This document shows, one piece after another, positions 53,838 through 64,000 of a DNA stretch of 64,000 nucleotides. The stretch covers positions 6,199,201 through 6,263,200 of the forward strand of contig OY855913.1 in the NCBI GenBank assembly GCA_963693305.1. Direction: 5' to 3'. Below the pieces are notes generated by a model. The model searched no databases. It was not told the DNA's origin and saw only the letters and a program-made list of their open reading frames with translations. Each line of letters opens with the position of its first letter. Positions within the stretch are counted from its first letter, which is position 1. The position numbers were made by a program, and so were the translations under genes. This DNA is from Meandrina meandrites (taxonomy: Eukaryota > Cnidaria > Anthozoa > Scleractinia > Meandrinidae).

Positions 53838-55271
53838 CACAGGCATCCCAAGCTCACGTTTGAAGAAAGGAAATAATTAATTAGCTATTCATTCATTCAT
53901 TCGTATAAGCGTCACGGTGAGCCGGAACGTGACCTTTCAGCTGACACGGTTTTAGGTTACACGAGAACCGTTGAGAATATGAGCGCTCTATAAGGCATTG
54001 AATGGGAAATAAAATAACGTTGATTTAGAACGCTAAATTCTTCAAAATTACTATATTTTTACGCTAGGTGAATTGAATAAACTCTCCTCTTGTGTGTCCG
54101 TTGCGCTTTATGGTTATTTTCGCCGTTTAAGGCTTTTATGCCACCGCTGTTATTCCTTTCATAAGACGGAGTCAAGGCTGCACACTCGGGTTTCGACCGT
54201 TTTCAACTCTGAGGCGGTTTGCGTCCAGAAAATCCATCCGATCAAAACTTTTTCGCCCACAGTTAAAGCTCAATGATCCTTGCAAACGCACAAATGTCTC
54301 ATTTTCAAAAATCATCGCGCATTACGTAGAAAATCGGCATTTTCCACAGCGATTTCACGATCGCTGCTTTCTGCGACACTTTGTGATTTTGTGATCGGAC
54401 ACGGCAGCGGAAGAGGCTTGGATCCAAGGTAAAATTTCGCTCTACCCGGGGTGGTATAGGTATTCTTTATACATCAACAACGGACGCAATTTGAATATTC
54501 TCCGGGGTTTTCTGCGAGCACTAACAGTGAATCGTGCTCGCAAGTGCTTGCATAGCCTGCGACCAGGCTAGTGCTCGTAGAAAACCCCGCAGAATATTCA
54601 AATTACGTCCGTTGTTGATGTACAAAGAATGACTATACCACCCCGGGTAGAGCGAAATTTTACCTTGGATCCAAGCCTCTTCCGCGGCCGTGTCCGATCA
54701 CAAAATCACAAAGTGTCGCAGAAAGCAGCGATCGTGAAATCGGCTGTGGAAAATGCTGATTTTCTACGTAATGCGCGATGATTTTTGAAAATGAGACATT
54801 TGTACGTTTGCAAGGATCATTGAGCTTTAACTGTGGGCGAAAAAGTTTTGATCGGATGGATTTTCTGGACGCAAACCGCCTCAGAGTTGAAAACGGTCGA
54901 AACCCGAGTGTGCAGCCTTGACTCCGTCTTATGAAAGGAATAACAGCGGTGACATAAAAGCCTTAAACGGCGAAAATAACCATAAAGCGCAACGGACACA
55001 CAAGAGGAGAGTTTATTCAATTCACCTAGCGTAAAAATATAGTAATTTTGAAGAATTTAGCGTTCTAAATCAACGTTATTTTATTTCCCATTCAATGTCT
55101 TATAGAGCGCTCATATTCTCAACGGTTCTCGTGTAACCTAAAACCGTGTCAGCTGAAAGGTCACGTTCCGGCTCACCGTGACGCTTATACGAATGAATGA
55201 ATGAATGAATGAATGAATGAATAACTAATTAATTATTTCCTTTCTTCAAACGTGAGCTTGGGATGCCTGTG
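53838..55271. mobile_element. foldback element B (1434 bp)
   Basis: Two near-identical inverted arms of about 700 bp; the centre near 54545-54565 includes AGCCTGCGACCAGGCT. Ends CACAGGCATCCCAAGCTC and complement. Perfect 7-bp duplication TACAAAT at 53831-53837 and 55272-55278. The same short frame appears at 54073-54276 (+) and 54817-55020 (-) only because the arms mirror each other. Each arm has an (ATTC)n run of slightly different length. Confidence 0.88.
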
Positions 55272-55278
55272 TACAAAT

Positions 55279-56467
55279 GAAACCCCGGAGGCGGGGGGAG
55301 GGGGAGGAGGGAGGTACTCCCTTATATAAACAGCCATTTTGTCATTCATCTCTGAAAAGGGTCTGTTATCCATGTTATCAGACCCGTATCGAATCTTGGG
55401 TCAAGTCTGACTGAGTAGGGTAGGGAAAATCGCCTGTTTTGGTCTGAAGTGCGGTTTCGAAGAATTTGCCGCACCCCACCCCAAATGTTCAAAAGGTGAA
55501 TCCAGCCCCCCCTCTCCTGGGGGAACAAACGTAACCTCTCAATAAGCCCCCCCTCTCAACTTAATAAAGCCCCACTAAGAAGTTTTAAGTCCCCCTCTGT
55601 TAGTGGTACTATGGTGACATGAGGAGTTGAATTTCTTCGTGTTTAAACTTTTTCATAGCTTGCTTTTATTTTCTTTTTTCAGAAAGTTGTTGCATTATTT
55701 CACTTAGCCAACAAAAGAAATTGCGAGCAATCGTGTCACTAATCAAAATGTTTCTTCATTACTTGTCAGGCAAACGCAAGACGACGACGCTGAAAAATCA
55801 AAGACGGAAGCTCTGACAGGTCGGTTTATCTTTCCTTTAATAAGAACGCAGTTAAGATGTGATTTTACACTATATATAACATGATATTCAGTCTGAAGAG
55901 CAGTAACATTTCAGTCGAATTCGATGTTAAAGAACTATCTGATCCTGCGATTGTCAGCTGGGTCTATTGCCTAGCAACAGGATGTACTGCTATGGCGACA
56001 AGCTGACGTCAAAATTTCTCGTGCTCTTTGTGACTGGACAATAATCAGAAATTTGAAATGTATTACAAAACGGATTTGACTAACGGAATTAAAAACAGTG
56101 GGCCGTTCTCTAGCTTAGTTGTCTATCGACAAATGCTCTTGATGGGGGCGGGGCCGTGGGGGGGGGGGGGGGGGGGGGAGGCTGGCTGACGAAATTGTCA
56201 GCCTCATAGACTCCTCTTAACAGATCGAACCATCAAGACACCCTACTGATGCCCGTACAAAGGACGATGTCTCTAATATTTGCAGACTAGAATTAAAGTT
56301 GAATCAGCGCTTTGATTACACCGCTTTGCTTCGATTACAGTATGATTTTGAGGGAACTGTTTCTTTTTATAGATAACGATATACGTTTTTCAGTAGCACG
56401 CGCTCCGAAACTGTTTTTGCTATTTTAGGAAAGAGGAACTTTTTCTTATTGCTGTTATTTCTTTCAG
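55279..56467. other. non-coding stretch with G-run
   Basis: Apart from the exon candidate at 55770 only low-complexity DNA is seen: a GGGGGAGG tract at 55290-55312, C-rich short repeats at 55505-55600, and a G-run of about 20 at 56158-56179. Confidence 0.4.
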
Positions 56468-57114
56468 GATTTATCATATGACGAGCAAGAGAGCAAAGAG
56501 GCGAAATTAAAAGACGTCGCATGGAAACACGGCAATACATGAGAAAGAGGCAAAGTAAGACAGCATCATAGATTTTACAAGTTAGCCTCTTGTTGGGCAT
56601 ACACAAAATGATATCCAAATCGTCAGTTTTATCATAAACTGGTGAAAACCTGGTTCAAGCCTTGACCTTTTTTTATGAGGCTCAACATCAATTTAGATTT
56701 CAGCAGATTTTACTGTTTAGAATTTGCAATGTGAAAACGATACCTAGTTCTTTAGAAAAACATCGCTCAACGAGCTTGAAAACCTTAGGCTATTTTTTTC
56801 GTAAATCACGAAACTTGAATCAACATGAAAGAAAACGAAGCATTGAAGTGACGAGAGGAGTCATTTTTTCCGTGGGTTTACCAGTTTTTAACAAATTCAT
56901 AGAACTTTATACATTAGTAACGTATGCAACCAGTATGGAAATTCTTGAGGTTATCGTCTCGATGCACAGCAAATTTCCAAAACGTATCGGCAGGGTTCTA
57001 GGGAACATGATATTTTCAGAACTTGCGTTGACAGGAATACATAGCCGGGAACGAACTTGATGAATTATTATTATGACAAGCTTTAGCCTCTCAACTCTGT
57101 GAAGAGAGCAAATA

Positions 57115-60100
57115 TTGAAGGAAGGAAGGATTTCGAACGCAGCGCAGGCGCCGACTAAGATGGCTGCCAATTTTTATGCTCTCTTCACTTTTAAGCTGCT
57201 ACTAATATTCTTGTCGATTTCTTACTCAATTCGATGCTCTCAACGCTACGGTATTTCAGAGAAAATACGTACTACTGCTGAAATGAGGGAATTTCCACCC
57301 ACAAATGTAATCAAAACCGTCAGGTGTTCGAGGCCAACTGAATCAAGATGCCGCCAACATCGTACCATGTCGAACTGGACAAAGCGTGGTTGCACTTGCT
57401 TGTGTCTACCGCTTCCTTACAAGCCCGTTATGGAAGATTTAACGCTTTTCATGGACATCGAAAGAAACCTGGGTCCTTTGGTTGCTGAAAACAAGAACCG
57501 AACAAGTGGAAGTGAAATCCCTCACGGGCCAGAGGACAAGAATGAGCCACACATATCCTACTCGAGAGACGAATTACTAAAGCTACGCTCCACTGGAAAT
57601 GTTCCACTCGGTCGTCTGCTCTTAGATCGCCTTAAATCCTGCGAAATTCTTAAATATCGAGGAAACCGTGCCGGGAGAAAGAAGATTAAAAGAGAAGCCA
57701 ACCAAATTATGGTTATGCTTGGAAGAAGAGTCGAGCGAACACACAACGACAACATCATCGCACGGGACAGGGTGTTAATACCAATTCCACGCTCTAAAGC
57801 TACCACAACGCCAATCTACCAATTTGCGGTCCCTAAATGCTTATTTTTGAATATTTGTAGCCTGCTAAAAACAAAGAACGGAGTCAAGGCTTCAGCTGCA
57901 CTTGAAGTAGATCTCTACACTGCTGATGTTGATCTTTGTGTTATTTCTGAAACCAATCTCAAGCATGAAATTCCAGACTCTGTTATTGCCATTTCTAATT
58001 ATACTATATACAGAAGGGATCGCAACTGGTTTGGAAATGACAAACGACAACGAGGTGGCGTCGCTATATATGTAAGGAATAACATCAGGGTCTTAAGCGT
58101 AATACGATCAGAGCTGTATGAATGTGCAAGTCTTATAATAGAGCTACCATCTGGCCACAAAATGCTTATGTGCGGAATATACCATCCACCGACTACGAAT
58201 TATATGGAAAGCGAACTGATTGCCTATGTAAGCGATACTATAGACGAATTTCTGGAAGCTAATCCTGATGGCTTAGTCATTTGTGGGGGCGATTTGAATC
58301 GCTTGAATATCGAAAGATTGAGCACGTCAACTGGTATGAAATCTCTCGTCGATTTCCCAACAAGAGGTGATTCTGTCTTGGACAATTGTTTGACAAATTA
58401 TGATAATTTGTTTTCTCCGTGCTATCCGATCAATGCACAAATTAAAACAGATCACAAGGGAGTTATATTGCCTGCTGGAATGAAGCTCAAACCCCTAAGA
58501 TGTAAATACAAGCTACGCGATTAGAGAGAACACCGAAAAATAGCCTTCTATCAGCGACTACTCGATCATCAGTGGGTTTATGGTACATGCGTTAATTCCG
58601 TCGTTGACAGTTTAACATCGGACATACATAGTATGATGGACGACTGCTTTCCGTTTAAGACGGTCCGCATGTCATCTAGGGATCCAGATTGGATCACACC
58701 TTTAGTTAAAGTGCTTCTAAAGAAAAGGAATAAATTACAAATCAAGAACCCGGACTCTGCAAATGAAATTAGCAAAAGAATAGCCCAACTAATCAAAGAA
58801 AATCGAAAGGCTTTGACAGCCCGCAGAACAGGATCCGGCATGTGGTGGAAAAATGTAGACAAGCTCTCGAACAGAAAAGACAGGACTAATTTTAACTACG
58901 AACAATCCTTTATTCACAATTAAAACAAGTATTTTGGAGAATTATGTCAGGACAAGGAATACATTGCCCCCTGTCCTCTTCATATTACCGACGACATGAA
59001 GAACGTGCTTCCACAGCTTACTTTGTCTCAAGTTTTGCACGCTTTGAGTAATATTAAACGTACTGCCACAGGTCCTGACCAAATTCCCTACTGGATATGG
59101 AAAGATCATGCTGCAGTATTCGCCCCAGTTATGCTGGAAATATGGAATCTATCTCTTGGTTCTCAGACTTGGCCAAAAGCATGGAAGAAAGCTAACATTA
59201 ACCCACTACCCAAAATTGATATTCCTGTCAATTGCGCAGACTTCAGAGGCATCGACATCACTCCAGTAATCGCAAGGGTGTTTGAGCGAACTGTATATCA
59301 AATCTTTAATAAGGATGACTTGGAAAGTTACCTCAGCCCTACACAATTTGCTTATCGATCTGGTGGAAGCTGTATTAATGCTCTGATTAAGATGCAACAT
59401 AACTTCCTCAAAACATTGGACAATCGTTCTAACACTGCAGTCAGGCTTTTTTCAATGGACTTCTCAAAGGCGTTTGACAACGTTAAGCACAACCTGCTGG
59501 TAGAAAAACTTAAAAAATCCCCCTTGAATCCGTACATAATTAGCTGGTATATTAGCTTCCTAGGAGAAAGAATGCAACGAGTTGTGTGCAACGACGTAGT
59601 GTGTGAATGGAAAAATGTCAACAAAGGAACCACACAGGGTAGCGTCAGTGGTCCATATCTCTTCAGTGTATTTCTAAACGACCTTGAAATTACCGGGGAT
59701 AGCAGTGACAACATCGACCTGAATAAGTATGCTGATGATTCCACACTACAAATTACAGTTCGCAAGGACGGTACAGATAACACGCAGAATGCTCTGAGAT
59801 TATTCATGGACTGGACAACTCTTAATCAGATGAAGTGTAACACCTCTAAATGCAAAGAACTAGTTCTTAAAAAGAAAGGTCAACATCATACTTTCCACGA
59901 AATACACCACATCAGTCAGCACGACAATTTAACTATTCTCGGTGTTACTTTCCAGTCGGACTGTAAATTTACTAAGCATGTTTAAACGAAATTATACGAA
60001 GCAAATAGGTGTTTATACGTAATCAGAAGCCTTAGAAAAGAAGGATACAGCCAAAAGGATAGTTATCACCTGTTCAAAGCTATTGTCCTGCCAAAGATAA

Positions 60101-61819
60101 CTTATGGACTACCAGTATATGGTGCAAGCACAGGGAGCCCGGACAAACTGTTTCTTTGCATATTAGCATTTTTGTGTATATTAGCATTTTTATAGCAAAT
60201 GTATAGGATTTACTGAACGGCTCGCAGAATTGCGTGTAATAACGTAAAATATGAACAAATTACATGCTAAGCAAACGTAAGTTTATCTTACCAGTTTTGT
60301 GGTGTGGTTCTTTTGGCTCGAAATTGCGAATTTGAGCGGTTTGAAGGATTTCGCGTTTGCTGCTTTCTACATATATAATTATAACGAAAGGGTGGAAACT
60401 CCAACAGCTCCAAATTCGAACAGCTCCAGCGCCGAGGCGATTTTCGACCAGAAAATCCCATCGCACAGCTTTCAAACTGAGCAACATGTAAGAGGAAGGT
60501 TTGAGGAATTTTCTCGTATTGTTCGATCGAAAATTCATCCAAACGGCCCAGAGCTAGCCTTCGAACAAAAACGGGTAACCAAAATTTTAAGCCGTCCGAA
60601 TGCGTAGCCACAAAAAGTTGTGCCGAAGGGAATTTGCTATTCCCTAGCCTCTTTCCGATTGGACACAATTAAACAATGGTCGTTCAAGGTTTCGTCCCTT
60701 GGATAGGTGGGCAAAGGCAAAATCAATACTCACTAGCATGGGTAGTGATGTCAATAGTCCGACACAACCCAAGGACCCTTACACTACCCATGCTAGTGAG
60801 TATTGATTTTGCCCACCTATCCACGGGACGAAATCTTGAACGACCATTGTTTAATTGTGTCCAATCGGAAAGAGGCTAGGGAATAGCAAATTCCCTTCGG
60901 CACAACTTTTTGTGGCTACGCATTCGGACGGCTTAAAATTTTTGGTTACCCGTTTTTGTTCGAAGGCTAGCTCTGGGCCGTTTGGATGAATTTTCGATCG
61001 AACAATACGAGAAGATTCCTCAAACCTTCCTCTTACATGTTGCTCAGTTTGAAAGCTGTGCGATGGGATTTTCTGGTCGAAAATCGCCTCGGCGCTGGAG
61101 CTGTTCGAATTTGGAGCTGTTGGAGTTTCCACCCTTTCGTTATAATTATATATGTAGAAAGCAGCAAACGCGAAATCCTTCAAACCGCTCAAATTCGCAA
61201 TTTCGAGCCAAAAGAACCACACCACAAAACTGGTAAGATAAACTTACGTTTACTTATTATGTAATTTGTTCATATTTTACGTTATTACACGCAATTCTGC
61301 GAGCCGTTCAGTAAATCCTATACATTTGCTATAAAAATGCTAATATGCAAACAAACAGTTTGTCCGGGCTCCCTGTGGTGCAAGTGCATCGGACCTGAAT
61401 GCAGTACAGTGTTTCCTCAAGAGATGCCACAAGCGACGATATATTTCTGAATTAATCAATATACATGACCTTCTTGAGAAAGCGGACCGCACACTATTTG
61501 AAAAAATCAGAGCAGACGATAACCACCCACTGTATAATTTACTACCAAAGCGGCACTGTTCTGCTTATCAATTACGGTCAAATATTGTATTGCCTCTTCT
61601 AAATACTGAGCGTTTTAAGAATAGTTTTAGTAATAGGTTAGCTTTTAGATATAATTTAGCAATTAATTCTTAGTTTTTTTATATAGGCTTCTTATATCAT
61701 TGTCATCATATTGTAAATATTTTAATTTTTATTCTTATTCCTGTATTTGGCTCTTTCTAATATTTTTACTATTGTAACTATTGATATATATTTTATCAAT
61801 TGCAATAAAGACACTTTAC

Positions 61820-61851
<32 letters not shown>

Positions 61852-61852
61852 A
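57115..61852 (+). mobile_element. non-LTR retrotransposon (CR1/Jockey-like), endonuclease and reverse transcriptase
   Basis: One frame runs from 57115 to TAG at 61671-61673 once the foldback at 60129-61377 and one target duplication are set aside. It is broken only by TAG 58522-58524, TAA 58921-58923 and TAA 59983-59985. The N-terminus has a hydrophobic segment and a DIERNLGP motif (57454-57477). An apurinic-type endonuclease follows (ISETNL, GGVAIYVRN, CGGDLNRLN, TDHKGV), then reverse transcriptase with AFDNV (59470-59484) and the catalytic YADD (59728-59739). The 3' end has AATAAA (61804-61809) and a (TTTA)n tail (61817-61850), as in several LINE clades. The 5' end is not defined. The element is inactive as read, but recent. 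Confidence 0.88.
60129..61377. mobile_element. foldback element C (1249 bp), nested in the LINE
   Basis: Arms of about 605-620 bp, nearly identical, around a 36-nt loop at 60749-60784. Ends CACAGGGAGCCCGGAC and complement. Perfect 7-bp duplication GTGCAAG at 60122-60128 and 61378-61384. Removing the element and one duplication restores the LINE reading frame exactly, which proves insertion. Mirrored frames in the two arms are not genes. Confidence 0.92.
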
Positions 61853-62145
61853 GATTCACTCAAACATAATTTTATTCGTCCACTTAATTTTCCGATTTTG
61901 TAGTTTAAATTAAGAATTACAGATTCAAACTGACGATTCAAACTGTTGCAAGATTGAACAAATTGCTCTTAGGTACGTATTATCAATAAACTCAAATATG
62001 TTTCTTTTTCTTCCAGCAGGTTGACTGCAGATAACGCCAGAAGATCCAAGAAATCCACGGTTTAAATAAAATGTTTTAGATGTCCTCGGCTGGTGTTACC
62101 TTCTAGTAAAGACATTGGATCCCGATGAACAAAAAAAACCATTCC

Positions 62146-62350
62146 TTTTTGGCGGAAAATGTTACTCTAAGTCTTTTGGCGGGAAAATATTTCTCTAATA
62201 AAACGATTGCGCTTTTAAAAGGGACTGAGAAAAATTCGAAAAAAAAACTAAGTCTTTTGGCGGGAAAATTCTTGCCTAGAAAAAAAAGTCTGCGCTTTTA
62301 AATGGTGTCTGGTATTGAGTCAAAAATATACTAAGTCTTTTGGCGGGAAA
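62146..62350. repeat. tandem array with E2F-like TTTTGGCGGGAAA motifs
   Basis: TTTTGGCGGGAAA occurs at about 62174, 62255 and 62338, and a variant (TTTTTGGCGGAAA) at 62146. The unit is about 81-83 bp and also repeats GCGCTTTTAAA. The motif matches the E2F/DP consensus, but may merely be part of the satellite unit. Confidence 0.6.
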
Positions 62351-62359
62351 AAAATCATG

Positions 62360-64000
62360 CATTGAGCAAACGGTTTTGACCCATCAAAAGTCAAAGTACA
62401 TTTTTTATTTGTGACTGGACTCTGTTCAAGATCGCAGAATTTTTTTTCTTCTCGACAAGCCTACATAGTCAAATTACATTAAAAGAGATAGCCTACATTT
62501 CTCCTAGTTACCAGGCCCTTATAAAAGCGCAATTTTTTTTTGGTTTATTTGACCACTCAATAAGAGACAATAATTAAAGAAAGAAACAACAGTAGTTGTA
62601 AAAGTTTATTTTTGTTAAGTACTGTTAACTAATTACAATCTTTTAATAACAAGCGAAGTTGTTTACAGCAAAGCATACAAACAAAGATTTTATACAACAC
62701 TAAAATTCTGGATGACATGATTGTCTAGCAGAAAAAAGCCGAGACAAAAACGTGAAAACCATCAACGAATACTGCTCTATTAGAAGCTTAGCTGTCAAAA
62801 AAAATCGCCAAAGAAAAAGAGTATTTAAGTCAAATAAGTTCTGTAGCTCAAAAATGCCCAACTTTCGTTATAAAATTTTGGGACAGAAAATTCAATTTAC
62901 GTTTTCAGCATGAAAACAAGGACTACCGGTTCAAAATAACAAATTGGAAAGTTTTCCAACAACTTTCAAAAAACCTAAGTGCTTCAGTATTGAGCTAAAC
63001 GCTATTCAAATTTCTGTAACTGGTTTTGCGAGATTTTCTGATTATAAAATTTGTATCCCGTTTTTTGGAAGCAGATAATACTGTTCCCGGCGGTAAACTA
63101 CATGTACTACCTTTAAATTTATCTCTAACCATCCCTGGCTATCTTGACTTGTACTTCTGTTATCTCCCTCAGTCTTCTTTATTGCCCATCCACAGCAACA
63201 AGCAATATTTAAAACACTGGAAGAGAACACAAAAAAATGTATTAAAATACGGACACAGTTGAACGTTTTTACAAATAAAGCTCACGAGCAAAACATTTCG
63301 GGCATTTTGCTTCGTCTTCCTGTATAAATTATCGGGAACTAGCTGGGAAGAGGTGTTTCTGTTGATAACGTTTCTCTGGTACTTTCGTTGAAGCTTTAAT
63401 TAAGTGAACTTTTTCAACCACTGGATCAAAATATTTAATCTCCTTATTGATTTCCAGATACTGCAGATACTTCTTTAACATTTGTTTTGAGAATTTGGTG
63501 TTACGCCAACACAGTATTACTTAGTTGATGGAAAAATTTGTTTATTCTCATCACATGCCAGCTTGAAAATGTATTGATATCACAAGGAGAAATCATATAT
63601 TGATCACATTACAATAAGTCGAACATAACAAAGAAGCTAGAAGACTTGGCAACTGATGAATTAGTGATGCATCAAGAAAATTTGCTATAACTCGAGTTGT
63701 AAACTTAAAAAAAAAAATAAAAAATGTAAGAGTCACTGTAAATGATTTTGCTCACAAGAAGCAAGAGATGATGTGCAGTTGTGATGAATCGGATATCAAC
63801 TGAGAATTTCATCGGCTTGCAGCCATCTTGACAAACAGAAATATTTCATATGACCAAATGAATCGAAAAGACTTAAATGATTCGTCTCTGTAAAATTAAA
63901 TAACCGCGAATGAAGAACGAAAAGATGTTAGACAAAGCCCGTTTAGTTTTATAACAATCTGTGAAAATGTTGACAAAAACAAAAAAAGAAAACCACTGGT
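62360..64000. other. no gene supported
   Basis: AT-rich. TTTATT at 62605-62610 could be a minus-strand poly(A) signal, and a minus-strand open stretch at 63329-63519 ends in TAA, but no domain, partner exon or start is evident. Confidence 0.4.

Larger units (their letters stand above)
53513..56554 (+). other. tentative spliced transcript, three exon candidates
   Basis: Exon candidates with good splice sites: 53513-53676 (acceptor CTTTTCCTTTTAG, donor GTATGT), 55770-55819 (acceptor ACTTGTCAG, donor GTCGGT) and 56468-56554 (acceptor ATTTCTTTCAG, donor GTAAGA). The first two join in a single open frame (Ser/Thr-rich, then Asp/Glu/Lys-rich). The third then stops after four codons (TGA 56479-56481). 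No ATG-containing first exon was found and no domain is recognised. A further exon-like segment ending in AATAAA lies at about 62021-62072. This could be a small gene end, a decayed gene or a long non-coding RNA. Confidence 0.3.

Noticed and set aside
54073..55020. Identical 67-codon frames on opposite strands
   Set aside because: Mirror copies in the arms of foldback B; no domain or start support.
56662..57060. 132-codon plus-strand frame
   Set aside because: No recognisable domain; lies directly upstream of the LINE and may be its 5' region or chance.
60288..61264. Mirrored 92-126 codon frames
   Set aside because: By-products of the palindromic arms of foldback C inserted in the LINE.
62605..62610. 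Minus-strand poly(A) signal
   Set aside because: A lone hexamer in AT-rich DNA without a supported gene.
63329..63519. Minus-strand 63-codon open stretch, Lys-rich, ending in TAA with an acceptor-like site
   Set aside because: Faintly like a ribosomal-type basic tail, but no upstream exon with matching phase or family match was found; chance cannot be excluded.

Overview
The window looks like nuclear DNA of a cnidarian, most likely an anthozoan such as a stony coral. Genes are split by GT-AG introns that often keep phase with animal orthologues, the DNA is AT-rich, and intergenic and intronic DNA is full of short inverted-repeat elements, tRNA-headed SINEs, long foldback elements and a degenerate LINE. 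The species cannot be fixed from sequence alone.

Layout, left to right. (1) 1054-1730 (+): the last two coding exons of a small multi-pass membrane protein with a C-terminal PPxY-like motif. (2) 6650-7642 (+): an intronless class A GPCR. (3) 8483-27828 (+): a LIM-domain kinase (LIMK) in about 19 coding exons, LIM-LIM-PDZ-kinase, whose 6.8 kb intron 2 holds a CACTA-like non-autonomous transposon and whose intron 3 holds a foldback element. (4) 31956-33486 (+): a two-exon tetraspanin. (5) 34645-34747 (-): a tRNA-Phe(GAA)-like gene with a 30-nt hairpin insertion in the T arm, divergent from (6) 34868-46420 (+): trichoplein (TCHP), 19 exons, about 503 aa. (7) 47301-52265 (-): a secreted transcobalamin/intrinsic-factor-like cobalamin-binding protein, 5 exons, about 419 aa, convergent with TCHP. 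(8) 53513-56554 (+): a tentative spliced transcript interrupted by a second foldback element. (9) 57115-61852 (+): a non-LTR retrotransposon (endonuclease plus reverse transcriptase) carrying three in-frame stops and a third, nested foldback element. (10) 62146-62350: a tandem array of E2F-like motifs; the remainder to 64000 has no gene I can support.

The host genes do not form a pathway. They are ordinary conserved animal genes: actin control (LIMK), membrane scaffolding (tetraspanin), centriole/intermediate filament biology (TCHP), vitamin B12 binding, and a receptor.

The most interesting structural observations are: three long, nearly perfect foldback elements (963, 1434 and 1249 bp) that differ inside but share CACAGG...CCTGTG ends and each have a perfect 7-bp target-site duplication; a 42-bp minisatellite in the cobalamin-binding gene that repeats the exon-2 splice donor in frame; the tRNA-Phe with an inserted perfect hairpin; and short hairpin elements that share TAGCCTGCGAATACAG arms but have unrelated loops. 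All splice models and family calls come from reading the sequence by eye; no alignment or search was run.
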